A stretch of 64,000 bases of DNA from Vibrio sp. HB236076 (GCF_040957575.1 NZ_CP162602.1:810896-874895), one strand, 5' to 3'; shown: positions 43,899-52,949, counted from the first letter of the stretch. Numbers and translations: made by a program. The notes: generated by a model not told the origin, from the sequence alone.

Positions 43899-44414
43899 TT
43901 ACTCTTGAAAAGGAGCAACAGACACCCCTTCTAACAGGTAGCCAGTTTGCGCTAACTCTGATTGGGTGGTCTGGGTTTTCATGACTCCGGTCACATTGAC
44001 CACATCCCATAATTGTTGGATAGGCGCACCGTGCTCGAATTTAACATAGATGATTTGATTTGGCGGCGGTGGCGGGACGTGAATACAAGCACCAAAAAAC
44101 GGCACCAATAAAAACTCCGTTATTTTTTCATTATCACCTTCAAGTGGAATTACAAAACCCGGTATAGTAATTAATTTATTATTAAGGTCATCTCTCACTC
44201 CACCAAATAATAATTGTGCTGGCGCCTCTCCATCGTGATTAATAATTTCTCGCTGTGGCGGAATTGTATTTCTTTCTTCAAAAGGGATTAAGTCTTGCCA
44301 TTGTAATGTTATAACATCCTGTTTTTCTTTGGCCAGCACGAGATTTGCACTCACTAGCCCACTCACAAGCAACATCAAACAAGCTTGATAGAACAATTTA
44401 ATCACACACTTCAA
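43899..44414 (-). CDS. Exported DUF3299 protein
   Basis: A 171-residue protein with an N-terminal signal sequence (KLFYQACLMLLVSGLVSANL). The domain has the DUF3299 hallmarks: LQWQDLIP near residue 40, GFVIPLEGDNEKITEFLLVP, then FFGACIHVPPPPPNQIIYV. Proteins of this family are often found near membrane export genes, and their role is not settled. It is divergent from the alkaline phosphatase gene. Confidence 0.85.
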   Translation of the reverse strand: MKCVIKLFYQACLMLLVSGLVSANLVLAKEKQDVITLQWQDLIPFEERNTIPPQREIINHDGEAPAQLLFGGVRDDLNNKLITIPGFVIPLEGDNEKITEFLLVPFFGACIHVPPPPPNQIIYVKFEHGAPIQQLWDVVNVTGVMKTQTTQSELAQTGYLLEGVSVAPFQE

Positions 44415-44501
44415 AACAAACCCTTATTTATAAAAATCTTGTATGTTTTATTGTAGATTCCAATTAATAAATTTTGATGACAGCGCCATATTTTCATTTT
44501 T

Positions 44502-44534
44502 CCGTCATCAATAATTCACAGTAATAATTATATT
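44502..44534 (+). promoter_or_regulatory. Weak Pho-box-like site and -10 before phoA
   Basis: CCGTCAT at 44502-44508 matches the PhoB half-site CTGTCAT in 6 of 7 positions, and AATTCAC 11 bp later (44513-44519) in 3 of 7. TATATT at 44529-44534 is a plausible -10. This is suggestive only. Confidence 0.3.
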
Positions 44535-44580
44535 CTATGGCGAAATTAACACGCTATTTATGATAAAAATGGAGTTCTTT

Positions 44581-46059
44581 GTGAATACTCACCCTTTATT
44601 GCTCAGCGCCGCAATAACCTTGGCCATCACCGGCTGCACAACACAACAAAATGCTCATGTTGATGCCCCACAAGCTAACGACCCTTGGTTTACACAAGCA
44701 CAAGACGCGCTTGCCAAAGCAAAAGCCAATCAACCAATTACCCATCCGGCCAAAAATGTGATCTTATTTGTTGGCGATGGCATGAGTGTCGGTACCATTA
44801 CTGCCGCCCGTATTTTTGAGGGCCAGCGCCAAGGTTTACTCGGTGAAGAATACCAACTGACCATGGAAACCCTTCCTAACGTGGCCTTGTCGAAAACGTA
44901 TAATACCAACGCTCAAACCCCAGACTCAGCCGGTACGGCGTCGGCGATGGTTTCAGGTGTCAAAACCAAGTCGGGCGTGATCAGCATTAACGACAATGTA
45001 CAGCGCGGTTTTTGTACCACTGCCAAAGGCAATGAAGTGAAAAGCGCTTGGGAAATGGGCGCAGAAAAAGGCTTGTCGGTTGGTGTGGTCAGCACCGCTC
45101 GCATTACCCATGCAACGCCAGCAACAACCTACGCACACAGTGCTGATCGCAACTGGGAAAGCGACAGCTCCATGCCCAATATTGCCAAGCAGCAAGGCTG
45201 TATCGATATTGCACAACAGCTGGTTAACTTTGATAAAGGCAATGGATTACAAGTGGTCTTTGGCGGCGGTCGCCGCGAGTTTCTCCCTGAGACCGTCGTT
45301 GACCCTGAAGGTAAAAAGGGCAAACGCAGTGATGGTAAAAACTTAATTGAGCAATGGGAAACTCGTTACCCAGATGGCCAATACGTCTACGATAAAAACG
45401 GCTTTGATCAGTTGGGCAAAGACACTACGCGTGCCTTTGGTCTGTTTGAAAGCAGCCACATGAAATACGAAGAGGATCGCGGGGCAGATGAACCTTCGAT
45501 TGCCGAGATGACGTCTAAAGCCATCGATATTCTCTCCAACAATCAAGACGGTTATATGCTAATGGTTGAGGCTGGTCGTATCGACCACGCTCACCACGAC
45601 ACCAACGCTCGCCGTGCATTGGCAGAAACGGTTGCTTTTGATCAAGCCATCAAAACCGCACTCGAAAAAACCAATCCAGAAGAAACGCTGATCATCGTGA
45701 CTGCCGACCACGCGCATACTTTTATTATGAATGGCTACTCAAACCGCGGTAACCCAATTTTAGGCTTAGCTAAACTCGGTAACGAATACAGCGAAGATGA
45801 ATACGGCCGCCGTTACACTACCATCAGTTATGGCAATGGCGCGACCGCTGCCAATGGCCCGCGAGAAAACCCAACCGAAGACGAAGTCCTCGCGCTGGAT
45901 TACAAACAGCAATCATTAATCAAGTTCTCTTCAGAAACGCACTCTGGCGAAGATGTGGCTATTTTTGCCAAAGGGCCAGAAGCCTACCTATTCCAAGGTG
46001 CGGTTGAGCAAAATTACATTTTCCACGTGATCAATGAGGCGCTGCAGCTAACTCAATAA
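44581..46059 (+). CDS. phoA: Alkaline phosphatase, predicted lipoprotein
   Basis: A phosphomonoesterase of about 492 residues. The active-site serine lies in TPDSAGTASAMVSG. The metal ligands sit in VEAGRIDHAHHDTNARRALA, VTADHAHTF and SETHSGEDVAIFAKGP, all in PhoA order. From the chosen GTG 44581 (GGAG 6 nt upstream) the leader is HPLLLSAAITLAITGC, a lipobox ending in I-T-G-C. The enzyme should therefore be lipid-anchored and not free in the periplasm as Escherichia PhoA is. The frame is open to 44560. Confidence 0.92.
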   Translation: MNTHPLLLSAAITLAITGCTTQQNAHVDAPQANDPWFTQAQDALAKAKANQPITHPAKNVILFVGDGMSVGTITAARIFEGQRQGLLGEEYQLTMETLPNVALSKTYNTNAQTPDSAGTASAMVSGVKTKSGVISINDNVQRGFCTTAKGNEVKSAWEMGAEKGLSVGVVSTARITHATPATTYAHSADRNWESDSSMPNIAKQQGCIDIAQQLVNFDKGNGLQVVFGGGRREFLPETVVDPEGKKGKRSDGKNLIEQWETRYPDGQYVYDKNGFDQLGKDTTRAFGLFESSHMKYEEDRGADEPSIAEMTSKAIDILSNNQDGYMLMVEAGRIDHAHHDTNARRALAETVAFDQAIKTALEKTNPEETLIIVTADHAHTFIMNGYSNRGNPILGLAKLGNEYSEDEYGRRYTTISYGNGATAANGPRENPTEDEVLALDYKQQSLIKFSSETHSGEDVAIFAKGPEAYLFQGAVEQNYIFHVINEALQLTQ

Positions 46060-46377
46060 CGGTGAAGATGGTATTTTAGCGCTAACAACCTGGCGTATTT
46101 TTGTCCCCGCCAACACAACCGCCGCGGGGACAAACTTGCACTCTCTTATACCCTAACTGTTTCTCACCTTTTCACAGCAAGACCCCCCCACTCAATGATC
46201 GCCCTCCCAGGCAAGTCGCAATAGCAGTGAGTCACACATCACACCACAAGCCGATTCACTCGTCTTGGTTTTCGCTGTGTTTCTGAGCGGCCTTTGAGCA
46301 TAGATACCAGTAGTTCATCGAGTTCAACCGTTAGGTACCGGCAGACAAAAACAAGCAGCCAGCCATGACTAAGCCCA
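46060..46377. other. Convergent intergenic region with a large palindrome
   Basis: Between phoA and the AEC gene lies a perfect inverted pair, TTTGTCCCCGC (46100-46110) and GCGGGGACAAA (46124-46134), with a 13-nt loop. There is no T-tract on either side. The remainder of the gap has no recognisable gene or site. Confidence 0.55.
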
Positions 46378-47325
46378 TTAAAACTTCACTAATAAGTGGG
46401 CTAAAAACACCATCAGCGGAATGGTCAATAATGAACACAAGGTGGTGAGAAGCTGAGTCGAGGCGCAAAAAGCACTTTGCCGATAACGCTCACCAATCAC
46501 AGTAAACGTACTGAGCATAGGCACACAGGTGATCAAGACTAAAGTTAAAAACAGCTCAGGATGATCGCGTAATAATGCGTACCCTATCGCCATAGCAATC
46601 AATGGATGAAGGACTAATTTACCCATTAAGGTTAACGTGACCGCACGCCAGTGGGTTTCACTTAACACCACCGTGGCTAACGAGCCGCCAATCACAAATA
46701 ACGCCACCGCGACAGCCGAAGGGGCCAACAGGTCGAGGGTGGTTTGCGCGACTTGGGGCAAGGTTATTTGAGCCAGGTTGCCGACAATCCCTAACACAAT
46801 GGCGATCAATAACGGATTTTTTATACTGCGCTTTAACACCAACCAAACCTTGGTCGCCAAGCTTGATGATGAAGACGAATGATGATAATCCATCAAAACA
46901 AAGCAGATAGGCACCACAATCAAGTTTTCGACAATTAAGGCCATAGCAAAACCACTCAGCGGCGGATCGGCCAGTATTTGACTGAGTAAAGGAAAGCCAA
47001 TAAATGCGCTGTTTGGCACCACCATACCCGTTACCGATACCGATGTCGTTGGCCAGGGTTGCTTGAGTAATGCAATAAATACGACGATCCCCAAACCGAG
47101 CGTAACCAAAGACGCACAGATGTAGCTAATAAAATAATTGGGGTTGAACAAGGCTGCCAAGTCTAAAGTGAGTAAGGTTTTTACAATCACAGCAGGTAAA
47201 GCGACATACATGACATAGCGCCCCATTTCTGCAAACGTAGTAACCGACAATAACTTGGCCTTAGCACACAAAAATCCGATTAAGATAATGATAAATATCG
47301 GGGCAATCACACTGAGAAGGTCCAT
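46378..47325 (-). CDS. AEC-family transporter (auxin efflux carrier-like)
   Basis: A 315-residue permease with about ten hydrophobic helices in two halves. The N-terminus is LLSVIAPIFIIILIGFLCAK; the paired broken-helix region includes YVALPAVIVKTLL, VVPNSAFIGFPLL and the late ITCVPMLSTFTVIGERY. AAAGGGG is well placed before the ATG. The gene starts 15 bp after the pncA stop, so the two look co-transcribed. Nicotinate, the PncA product, is a possible substrate (inference from context only). Confidence 0.86.
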   Translation of the reverse strand: MDLLSVIAPIFIIILIGFLCAKAKLLSVTTFAEMGRYVMYVALPAVIVKTLLTLDLAALFNPNYFISYICASLVTLGLGIVVFIALLKQPWPTTSVSVTGMVVPNSAFIGFPLLSQILADPPLSGFAMALIVENLIVVPICFVLMDYHHSSSSSSLATKVWLVLKRSIKNPLLIAIVLGIVGNLAQITLPQVAQTTLDLLAPSAVAVALFVIGGSLATVVLSETHWRAVTLTLMGKLVLHPLIAMAIGYALLRDHPELFLTLVLITCVPMLSTFTVIGERYRQSAFCASTQLLTTLCSLLTIPLMVFLAHLLVKF

Positions 47326-47340
47326 CGATTCCCCTTTGAG

Positions 47341-47970
47341 TTATTGGTTCAAGTATTGCTGAATTTGTGATGAGGAAATCACCGTTCCCCCTTTGGCTTC
47401 AATCTCTTGATACGCGTTTTCGATATCGCCAGGGCTTAACTCAACACCGCGACAAGCGTCTTTTACTACCGCGGTATGATAACCCAGTCTCAACGCATCA
47501 AGAGCGGTAAATTTGACGCAGTAATCCGTGGCTAACCCGACGATCAAGAGTCGATTAATTCCCAAACCTTGTAGGGCGTCGTCGAGGTCAGTCTTAAATT
47601 TGTCTTGGTTATCAAAAAAGCCGCTGTAGCTGTCAATATCACGGTGCGTGCCCTTGTAGATCACGTGCGCTATGTTTTCGGTTTCTAAGCCAGGAATAAA
47701 ATCACTACCAAGGCTGCCTTGAATACAGTGATCGGGCCACATAATCTGCTCAACCCCATTCACTATTTTGATATCACCGACCGGAGCGCGGTGCGTCGAC
47801 GCAAAGCTACTGTGACCACTCGGATGCCAATCTTTGGTAGCCACAACGACATCAACTAATGGCATTAACTGATTGACCACTGGGATAATCTCATTACCGC
47901 AGGGGACGGCCAATGCTCCTTGTGGTGAAAAATCATTTTGAATATCAACCAAGATAAGCGCACTTTTCAT
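47341..47970 (-). CDS. pncA: Nicotinamidase (cytoplasmic)
   Basis: A 209-residue nicotinamide deamidase of the NAD salvage pathway. The catalytic triad in the longer numbering from TTG 47976 is D11 (LVDIQNDF), K108 (VIYKGTH) and C153 (DYCVK). The metal site is D49, H51 and H55 (KDWHPSGH), with H83 in WPDHC. The DIDSYSGFFDN segment is typical. ATG 47970 is preferred because AAGGA lies 6 nt upstream. It has no signal peptide, in contrast to the exported homologue at 1142-1843. It is followed within 15 bp by the AEC transporter gene. Confidence 0.94.
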   Translation of the reverse strand: MKSALILVDIQNDFSPQGALAVPCGNEIIPVVNQLMPLVDVVVATKDWHPSGHSSFASTHRAPVGDIKIVNGVEQIMWPDHCIQGSLGSDFIPGLETENIAHVIYKGTHRDIDSYSGFFDNQDKFKTDLDDALQGLGINRLLIVGLATDYCVKFTALDALRLGYHTAVVKDACRGVELSPGDIENAYQEIEAKGGTVISSSQIQQYLNQ

Positions 47971-48024
47971 AATCAATCCTTTATTCTCTCTGAAAACCGT
48001 AACCGCGCACCCGAAAACAACGCG

Positions 48025-48753
48025 CTACTTCATAACAAAAAGGCTTTCGTAAATCGCCACACTGCCCGATACCGAGCACAACAACAAGGCTGAATACCTC
48101 ACGGTTTGCTTGGGTAAGTGTTCTGTGGTTTTAATCGCCAAAAAGAACCCCGCCATCGTCGCCGGAATCAACGGGACACTCATGTAAATATGTGACCATG
48201 TCACATGTCCTAATACAACCAAAACCGCAATCGATATTAAAGAGCTGGCAATAAAAAAGGCCGACAAATTGGCGCGCAACGAATGCGCTTCTTGATGTTG
48301 AAGTAATAACGCCATCGGTGGGCCACCAATCGCACTACTGGTCCCAAATAAACCAGAAAAGAACCCCGCAACCGCCATACGCCTTGGTGTGGGTTCATAG
48401 CGAATCGGCATTAAACTCACCAACACCGCCACTAACACCAGAACGCCAACCCACATCGACAGCACAGAACTAGAAACCCAGACTAATAAACCCGCGCCCA
48501 ACAACGACCCAGGTACTCTGCCAAGCAGCGCCATTTTCAACTGCCCAATTTTAATACTGCGACGATGACGGACCGCCCCCAACAATGCGACCGTGAACGC
48601 ACTGATAATGATCGGTAAAGGGACCCACTGCGGGTCGAGTATGATCAAGACCGGCGCGGCAATAATTGCCAACCCAAAGCCAATCGCCGTTTGTACATAA
48701 GCACCAATAAAAATCACCAACATCGGCAACCACAATTCCTCTATACTCATCAT
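48025..48753 (-). CDS. TSUP-family membrane transporter (TauE/SafE)
   Basis: A 242-residue membrane protein with seven to eight hydrophobic helices. The TSUP marks are YVQTAIGFGLAIIAAPVLII at 19-38 and the second-half repeat FFSGLFGTSSAIGGPPMALL. Family members export or import sulfite, sulfoacetate or other organosulfur anions. The start codon lies 3 nt from a repeat tag (TGTCCTGAA), and no Shine-Dalgarno is visible. A stretch of this coding sequence (48165-48213) is nearly identical to intergenic DNA 800 bp away. Its stop is 54 bp before the pncA start, so a TSUP-pncA-AEC operon is possible. Confidence 0.85.
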   Translation of the reverse strand: MMSIEELWLPMLVIFIGAYVQTAIGFGLAIIAAPVLIILDPQWVPLPIIISAFTVALLGAVRHRRSIKIGQLKMALLGRVPGSLLGAGLLVWVSSSVLSMWVGVLVLVAVLVSLMPIRYEPTPRRMAVAGFFSGLFGTSSAIGGPPMALLLQHQEAHSLRANLSAFFIASSLISIAVLVVLGHVTWSHIYMSVPLIPATMAGFFLAIKTTEHLPKQTVRYSALLLCSVSGSVAIYESLFVMK

Positions 48754-48755
48754 TT

Positions 48756-49216
48756 CAGGACAGCCACCTATTTCATCAAAATCATCATTAAACCATTACC
48801 CATCGTGGTCTTCTCAACCCAACCATGTTCAGGACACCCATACATTTACGATCACTTGCAAAGGACATCTCTCGACGCGACACCTACCCGGACACACACA
48901 AAATTTCACAACACTTTTAAGACAACCACAAGCTTCAAAACTGTGCCCCCCATGAATCAACGGGATGGAATCAACGGGACACTCAGAATCAACGGGACAC
49001 TCATATAAATATGTGACCATGTCACATGTCCTAAAAAACGTTGAGGACAGTCATAAAAACAACGACAACGCCATTGTCTAGACAGGCATGAACTTTTAGC
49101 CACACTAATCTACAACAAAGCTCCGGACACTCAACAAAGATCCGGACACTTAAGGATACATATACTCACAGCAGTTGCGGACAGTCATAAAACAGTCCAA
49201 ACATAATATCAGGGAC
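48756..49216 (+). repeat. Tag-rich intergenic cluster of GGACA units
   Basis: At least ten GGACA units lie on the plus strand between TSUP and LysE, including 48758, 48831, 48863, 48890, 48976, 48995, 49054, 49126, 49144, 49173 and 49213. Variants are GGACACTCA, GGACAGTCATAAAA and GGACACCCA. The first (GGACAGCCACCTATTTC) resembles the heads of the composite repeats at 0-12 kb. Spacing is irregular (about 20-85 bp). No gene is seen in the region. Confidence 0.8.
48986..49034 (+). repeat. 49-bp near-copy of a segment of the TSUP coding sequence
   Basis: This stretch matches 48165-48213, inside the TSUP gene, over 49 bp with a single mismatch (A for G at 49005). Both copies contain GGGACACTCA and the palindrome ATGTGAC-CAT-GTCACAT followed by GTCC. 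An extra GGAATCAACGGGACACTCA lies just upstream at 48967. Confidence 0.9.
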
Positions 49217-49437
49217 AGACACCGAGTGAGTTATTGGCAACCACTTTCTCTCACTATCGCACTCAATTTAGGTCCATCGTTCATATCGCACAATAGTGTA
49301 CTTTAATCGGTTGATAAAGGCGTTAACTTTTACAACAATGACAATTATTTAGCATAATCGTCTATCAAAAAGTCTTCCTCTCTCGGTCGCTTATCGATAC
49401 AATTGGTTTCACATTAATGTATTAAGGAAGATACCTA
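49217..49437. other. Upstream region of the LysE-family gene
   Basis: This stretch is AT-rich with no tags. It should hold the promoter of the LysE gene, but I see no clear -35/-10 pair. AAGGAAG just before 49438 is the ribosome binding site. Confidence 0.35.
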
Positions 49438-50055
49438 GTGAACAGCGCGTTACTTGCCATGTTTATCCCAACCTTTTTCTTTGTATCAATCACCCCTGGT
49501 ATGTGCATGACTCTGGCATTGAGTTTAGGGATGAGTATTGGCTATAAACGCACCTTGTGGATGATGGCCGGCGAAGTTGTTGGCGTGGCGTTAGTGGCTA
49601 TCGCCGCCGTCATTGGAGTAGCGACAGTGATGCTCAACTACCCAATGTTGTTCATTGGATTTAAGATCATAGGGGCGAGCTATTTATTCTATTTAGGAGT
49701 TCAACTTTGGCTTTCAAGAGGCAAATTGGCTCTTTCTCAAGAAACCAAGACTCAACAAGGCACAGATTGGGAGTTGGTTGTGCAAGGTTTTGTTACCGCT
49801 ATCGCCAACCCTAAAGGCTGGGCATTTATGGTGTCTTTGTTACCTCCATTTATCGACCAAAGCCATGCTCTCACACCACAACTGGCTTTTTTAGTTTCCA
49901 TCATCATGTTATCTGAGTTCATCTGTATGACATTATACGCCACTGGCGGTAAAGGCTTAAAAAAACTCCTCGGGGATGACAAAAACGTACGCTTGATGAA
50001 CCGCATTGCCGGCTCACTGATGATGATGGTTGCCATTTGGTTAGTCATGAGCTGA
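49438..50055 (+). CDS. LysE/RhtB-family amino-acid exporter
   Basis: A 205-residue inner-membrane protein with six hydrophobic helices. The family N-terminal motif is FIPTFFFVSITPGMCMTLAL (S-x-T-P-G), followed by the G-x-x-x-G-Y-K loop, and later GFVTAIANPKGWAFMVSLLP. It is predicted to export an amino acid such as homoserine, threonine or lysine; the substrate is not fixed by sequence. It starts at GTG 49438 with AAGGAAG upstream, converges on the iron transport genes and ends 13 bp from them. Confidence 0.9.
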   Translation: MNSALLAMFIPTFFFVSITPGMCMTLALSLGMSIGYKRTLWMMAGEVVGVALVAIAAVIGVATVMLNYPMLFIGFKIIGASYLFYLGVQLWLSRGKLALSQETKTQQGTDWELVVQGFVTAIANPKGWAFMVSLLPPFIDQSHALTPQLAFLVSIIMLSEFICMTLYATGGKGLKKLLGDDKNVRLMNRIAGSLMMMVAIWLVMS

Positions 50056-50068
50056 TCAAACCTCTGAA

Positions 50069-51022
50069 TTACTTCATTTTAGACAATAAATACAAAAAAT
50101 ACGGCGCCCCTAACAACGCCGTCATAATACCAGCCGGGATATCCAGGGGCGGCGAAATATTGCGTGCGAGCAAATCGGCAAACAGTAGCAACAAACTGCC
50201 GACTAACATGGAAACTGCGATCAGTTGGAAGTGATTTCCCCCCACGAGACGACGAGCAATATGAGGCGAGACCAATCCCAAAAATGCCAGTGGACCACAA
50301 ACCGCCACCGACACCGACGTTAGCAAGACCGCGAGTAATAATACCCCCAACCGTGTCTTGTTGACTTTCACACCCAGGTTAATGGCTTTTTCATCTCCAA
50401 TCGCATATAAGTCGAGTCTTTTACTACAACTGATGGCCACAGGTAACAGCAGACACCAAGGCAGCAATAACGTCACTTGAGTCCACCCTCTTGCCCACAA
50501 ACTGCCCGTCAGCCACAGCAGGGCCTGGTTAATATCCACTTTTTGCGTCAGCATTAAAAAATCGATGACTGATCCCAAAAGCGCAGCCAAAGCGACTCCG
50601 GTCAATGCAAACTCAATAGGCTTGTGTAACCGACGACAAAACACCAATAAAACCCCCGCAGCAACCAAGCCTCCCACAAGCGCCACCCAGGGCAATAAAT
50701 ACACCGAGCCATTCGGCATATAGAGCATAAAAAAGACCGCAGCCAGACCGGCGCCATGGCTGATCCCTAAAATATCAGGCGATGCCAATGAGTTTCTGAC
50801 CACGCCTTGGACCAATGCACCAGAGGCACCTAAGAAAGCACCAACCATGAGTGCGAGTAGTACCCTTGGCAACCGATAGTCATACAAGGTAAATTGATGA
50901 GCAGAATCACTGGGCTGCCAAAGCTCATGCCACGCTAAATCAACGGCGCCCATTTTTAAGTTGGCGATACATAACGCCATAATGCCAAGGGAAAGATAAA
51001 GATACACAGAAGATTTTTGCAC
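50069..51022 (-). CDS. Iron-siderophore ABC transporter permease (FecD-like)
   Basis: A 317-residue FecCD-type permease with about nine helices. Family segments are DYRLPRVLLALMVGAFLGAS, GALVQGVVRNSLASPDILGI, and the late GPLAFLGLVSPHIARRLVGG followed by DIPAGIMTALLGAPYFLYLL. It starts at GTG 51022, whose first base is the last base of the upstream permease's stop codon. Together with that protein it forms the inner-membrane pore for a ferric siderophore. No ATPase gene follows; the next gene is a convergent LysE. Confidence 0.9.
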   Translation of the reverse strand: MQKSSVYLYLSLGIMALCIANLKMGAVDLAWHELWQPSDSAHQFTLYDYRLPRVLLALMVGAFLGASGALVQGVVRNSLASPDILGISHGAGLAAVFFMLYMPNGSVYLLPWVALVGGLVAAGVLLVFCRRLHKPIEFALTGVALAALLGSVIDFLMLTQKVDINQALLWLTGSLWARGWTQVTLLLPWCLLLPVAISCSKRLDLYAIGDEKAINLGVKVNKTRLGVLLLAVLLTSVSVAVCGPLAFLGLVSPHIARRLVGGNHFQLIAVSMLVGSLLLLFADLLARNISPPLDIPAGIMTALLGAPYFLYLLSKMK

Positions 51023-52011
51023 TACTTCTTCCTAACCAAATAAAAGAAACTCGGAGCGCCAATTAACGCAATAATCGCCCCAGCAGGCGTCTCTATGGGA
51101 TAGGCCACCCAACGACTTAATACGTCGGCAGTTAAGCACAGTGAGCCACCAATTAAAGCGCTAATTGGGATGATGAATCGATGATCGTACCCAATCAAAT
51201 AGCGTGCTAAATGTGGTACTAATAAACCAATAAAGCCGATGCTGCCCACCGCGCTGATGCAAACGGCAACCATAACTAAAATGATGAGGCCTGTGACCCA
51301 TTTTATCGTATTCAAAGACAAACCTAAGCTCTGCGCATTTTCTTCGCCAATCGCTAAGAGGTTGAGTTTTGGGGAAATAATCACTGACAATAACAAACAA
51401 ATCAGTAATGGCAAAGTGATGGTTTGTAAGGTGGGCCAATCAGCACTGATCAATGATCCCGCCAGCCAAGCGAGAATATTGGCCGCTTTTTCTTCTTCAA
51501 GCAGCATAATTAATTTGGTTAAGGACATGCACAAAGCCGACACCGCAATCCCGGCAAGAACAAGCCGTGCTCGATGAGAAGGGCCAGACAATACCCCGCC
51601 GAGCAACATGACAATGCACCATGCAAGGCAACCGCCAATCATTGCCGCAAAAAAAGAAGAAAAAACACTATCAAAAGCCCATACTGTCGTGACCAAAGCA
51701 ACCGCGAGAGAAGCCCCTGCATTCACACCTAACACACTTGGTGAGGCTAAAGGATTGCGTGTCATTGCTTGCATCAACACCCCGGCAACGGCAAGACTGG
51801 CTCCGACCAACCAAGCCGTTATCGCTCTTGGTAAGCGAATTTGTTCAACGATCATGGCTCCCATCGTCGTCGGCTCAAAACTTAAAGCATCCTTTATATC
51901 AATGACGCTTATGTGGATGGGGCTAAACGTTCGCAAGCTGAAGATCAGCATAACAATGCTTATCAATACAAACCCCAAACACAGACTGCTAAAACGAAGA
52001 TTAGCCTTCAT
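51022..52011 (-). CDS. Iron-siderophore ABC transporter permease (FecC-like)
   Basis: A 329-residue FecCD-family permease. Typical segments are QIRLPRAITAWLVGASLAVA, GVLMQAMTRNPLASPSVLGV and GSIGFIGLLVPHLARYLIGY. The final segment reads ETPAGAIIALIGAPSFFYLV. Its ATG lies inside the end of the binding-protein gene (11-bp overlap), and its stop overlaps the next permease start by 1 bp. The three genes are therefore tightly coupled. Confidence 0.9.
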   Translation of the reverse strand: MKANLRFSSLCLGFVLISIVMLIFSLRTFSPIHISVIDIKDALSFEPTTMGAMIVEQIRLPRAITAWLVGASLAVAGVLMQAMTRNPLASPSVLGVNAGASLAVALVTTVWAFDSVFSSFFAAMIGGCLAWCIVMLLGGVLSGPSHRARLVLAGIAVSALCMSLTKLIMLLEEEKAANILAWLAGSLISADWPTLQTITLPLLICLLLSVIISPKLNLLAIGEENAQSLGLSLNTIKWVTGLIILVMVAVCISAVGSIGFIGLLVPHLARYLIGYDHRFIIPISALIGGSLCLTADVLSRWVAYPIETPAGAIIALIGAPSFFYLVRKK

Positions 52012-52936
52012 GGTTTGACTGACTCAATAAGTCTAACACCTGTTGTGCAATCAGCTCTGCTGAGATAACACTGCGACTTCTCGACCACAGCTGCCCGTCA
52101 ACCAGATACATTTCCTCGGATTTAGCGGCCGACATAAATTGCCATAAAGGCTGTGTTTGCCATTGCTCAAATATCGGTTCTGACGACGCTTTAGCATAAA
52201 ACAAGACATCTGGATTGACGGCAAGAAACTGCTCAAGGTTAATTTGCTGAGTGGCCATTTTTTTTGCAAAGAAAGGAGGATTTTGAAATCCAAGCGCCTT
52301 TAGGACACCACCGGCATAAGACATGTTAGGGTGCGCCGAAAAGACGTTCTCAAGTGCTGAACCAAACAACGCAGTTTGACCATTCATCCCCATCGCATTG
52401 AGCTGTTGTCGATAGCTCGCCATACGTTGCTGGTGCAGTGCCAGGCGTTTTTTCATCACACGGCCACGACCAACGACGTCAGCGATAATTTGAGCAGACG
52501 CTAAGTTATTTTGATAAGTCTCTCTTCTCGAAGCCAACATCAGTGTCGGTGCTATTTTTTCTAAATCTTTTTTGATCGCAGCATGCCGACTCGGATCAGC
52601 AATGATTAAGTCTGGCGCCAATTCAGCGATCACTTCCAGGCTTGGTTGTGCTCGACTGCCTACCGAAGTCCAAGCCCCAAAGTGCTGGCGAACTTGAGGT
52701 ATTAAACGATTAGGGTCATTATCGTCGGCAATACCAACCGGCGTAATATCGAGCAATGCCAAAGCCCCAGCAAAAGAATATTCCAAAACAACAATGCGTT
52801 TGGGCTGACTATCTAACGTAAAAGTACCTTGTTGATCTTGCACGGTAACCGGAAAAGACTGAACGCCAAAAGAGCTAAGAATCAAAATTGAAAGCATTAC
52901 CAAAGGCATAAGCCAAGTAAAAAAAGGACGAGTCAT
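52001..52936 (-). CDS. Periplasmic ferric-siderophore binding protein (FecB-like)
   Basis: A 311-residue class III solute-binding protein. The signal peptide is FFTWLMPLVMLSILILSSFG, and the mature region begins with TVQDQQGTFTLDSQPKRIVV. The core includes PVGIADDNDPNRLI, VGSRAQPSLEVIAELAPDLI and the long central helix of this fold. It delivers a ferric chelate to the permease pair encoded downstream. A Fur-like site sits at 52950-52968, directly before the gene. Confidence 0.88.
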   Translation of the reverse strand: MTRPFFTWLMPLVMLSILILSSFGVQSFPVTVQDQQGTFTLDSQPKRIVVLEYSFAGALALLDITPVGIADDNDPNRLIPQVRQHFGAWTSVGSRAQPSLEVIAELAPDLIIADPSRHAAIKKDLEKIAPTLMLASRRETYQNNLASAQIIADVVGRGRVMKKRLALHQQRMASYRQQLNAMGMNGQTALFGSALENVFSAHPNMSYAGGVLKALGFQNPPFFAKKMATQQINLEQFLAVNPDVLFYAKASSEPIFEQWQTQPLWQFMSAAKSEEMYLVDGQLWSRSRSVISAELIAQQVLDLLSQSNHEG

Positions 52937-52949
52937 GATGATATAGTTT

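Noticed and set aside
48756..49216. CRISPR array from repeated GGACA units
   Set aside because: The units are only 5-15 bp, the spacing varies from about 20 to 85 bp, there are no cas genes, and the contexts diverge.
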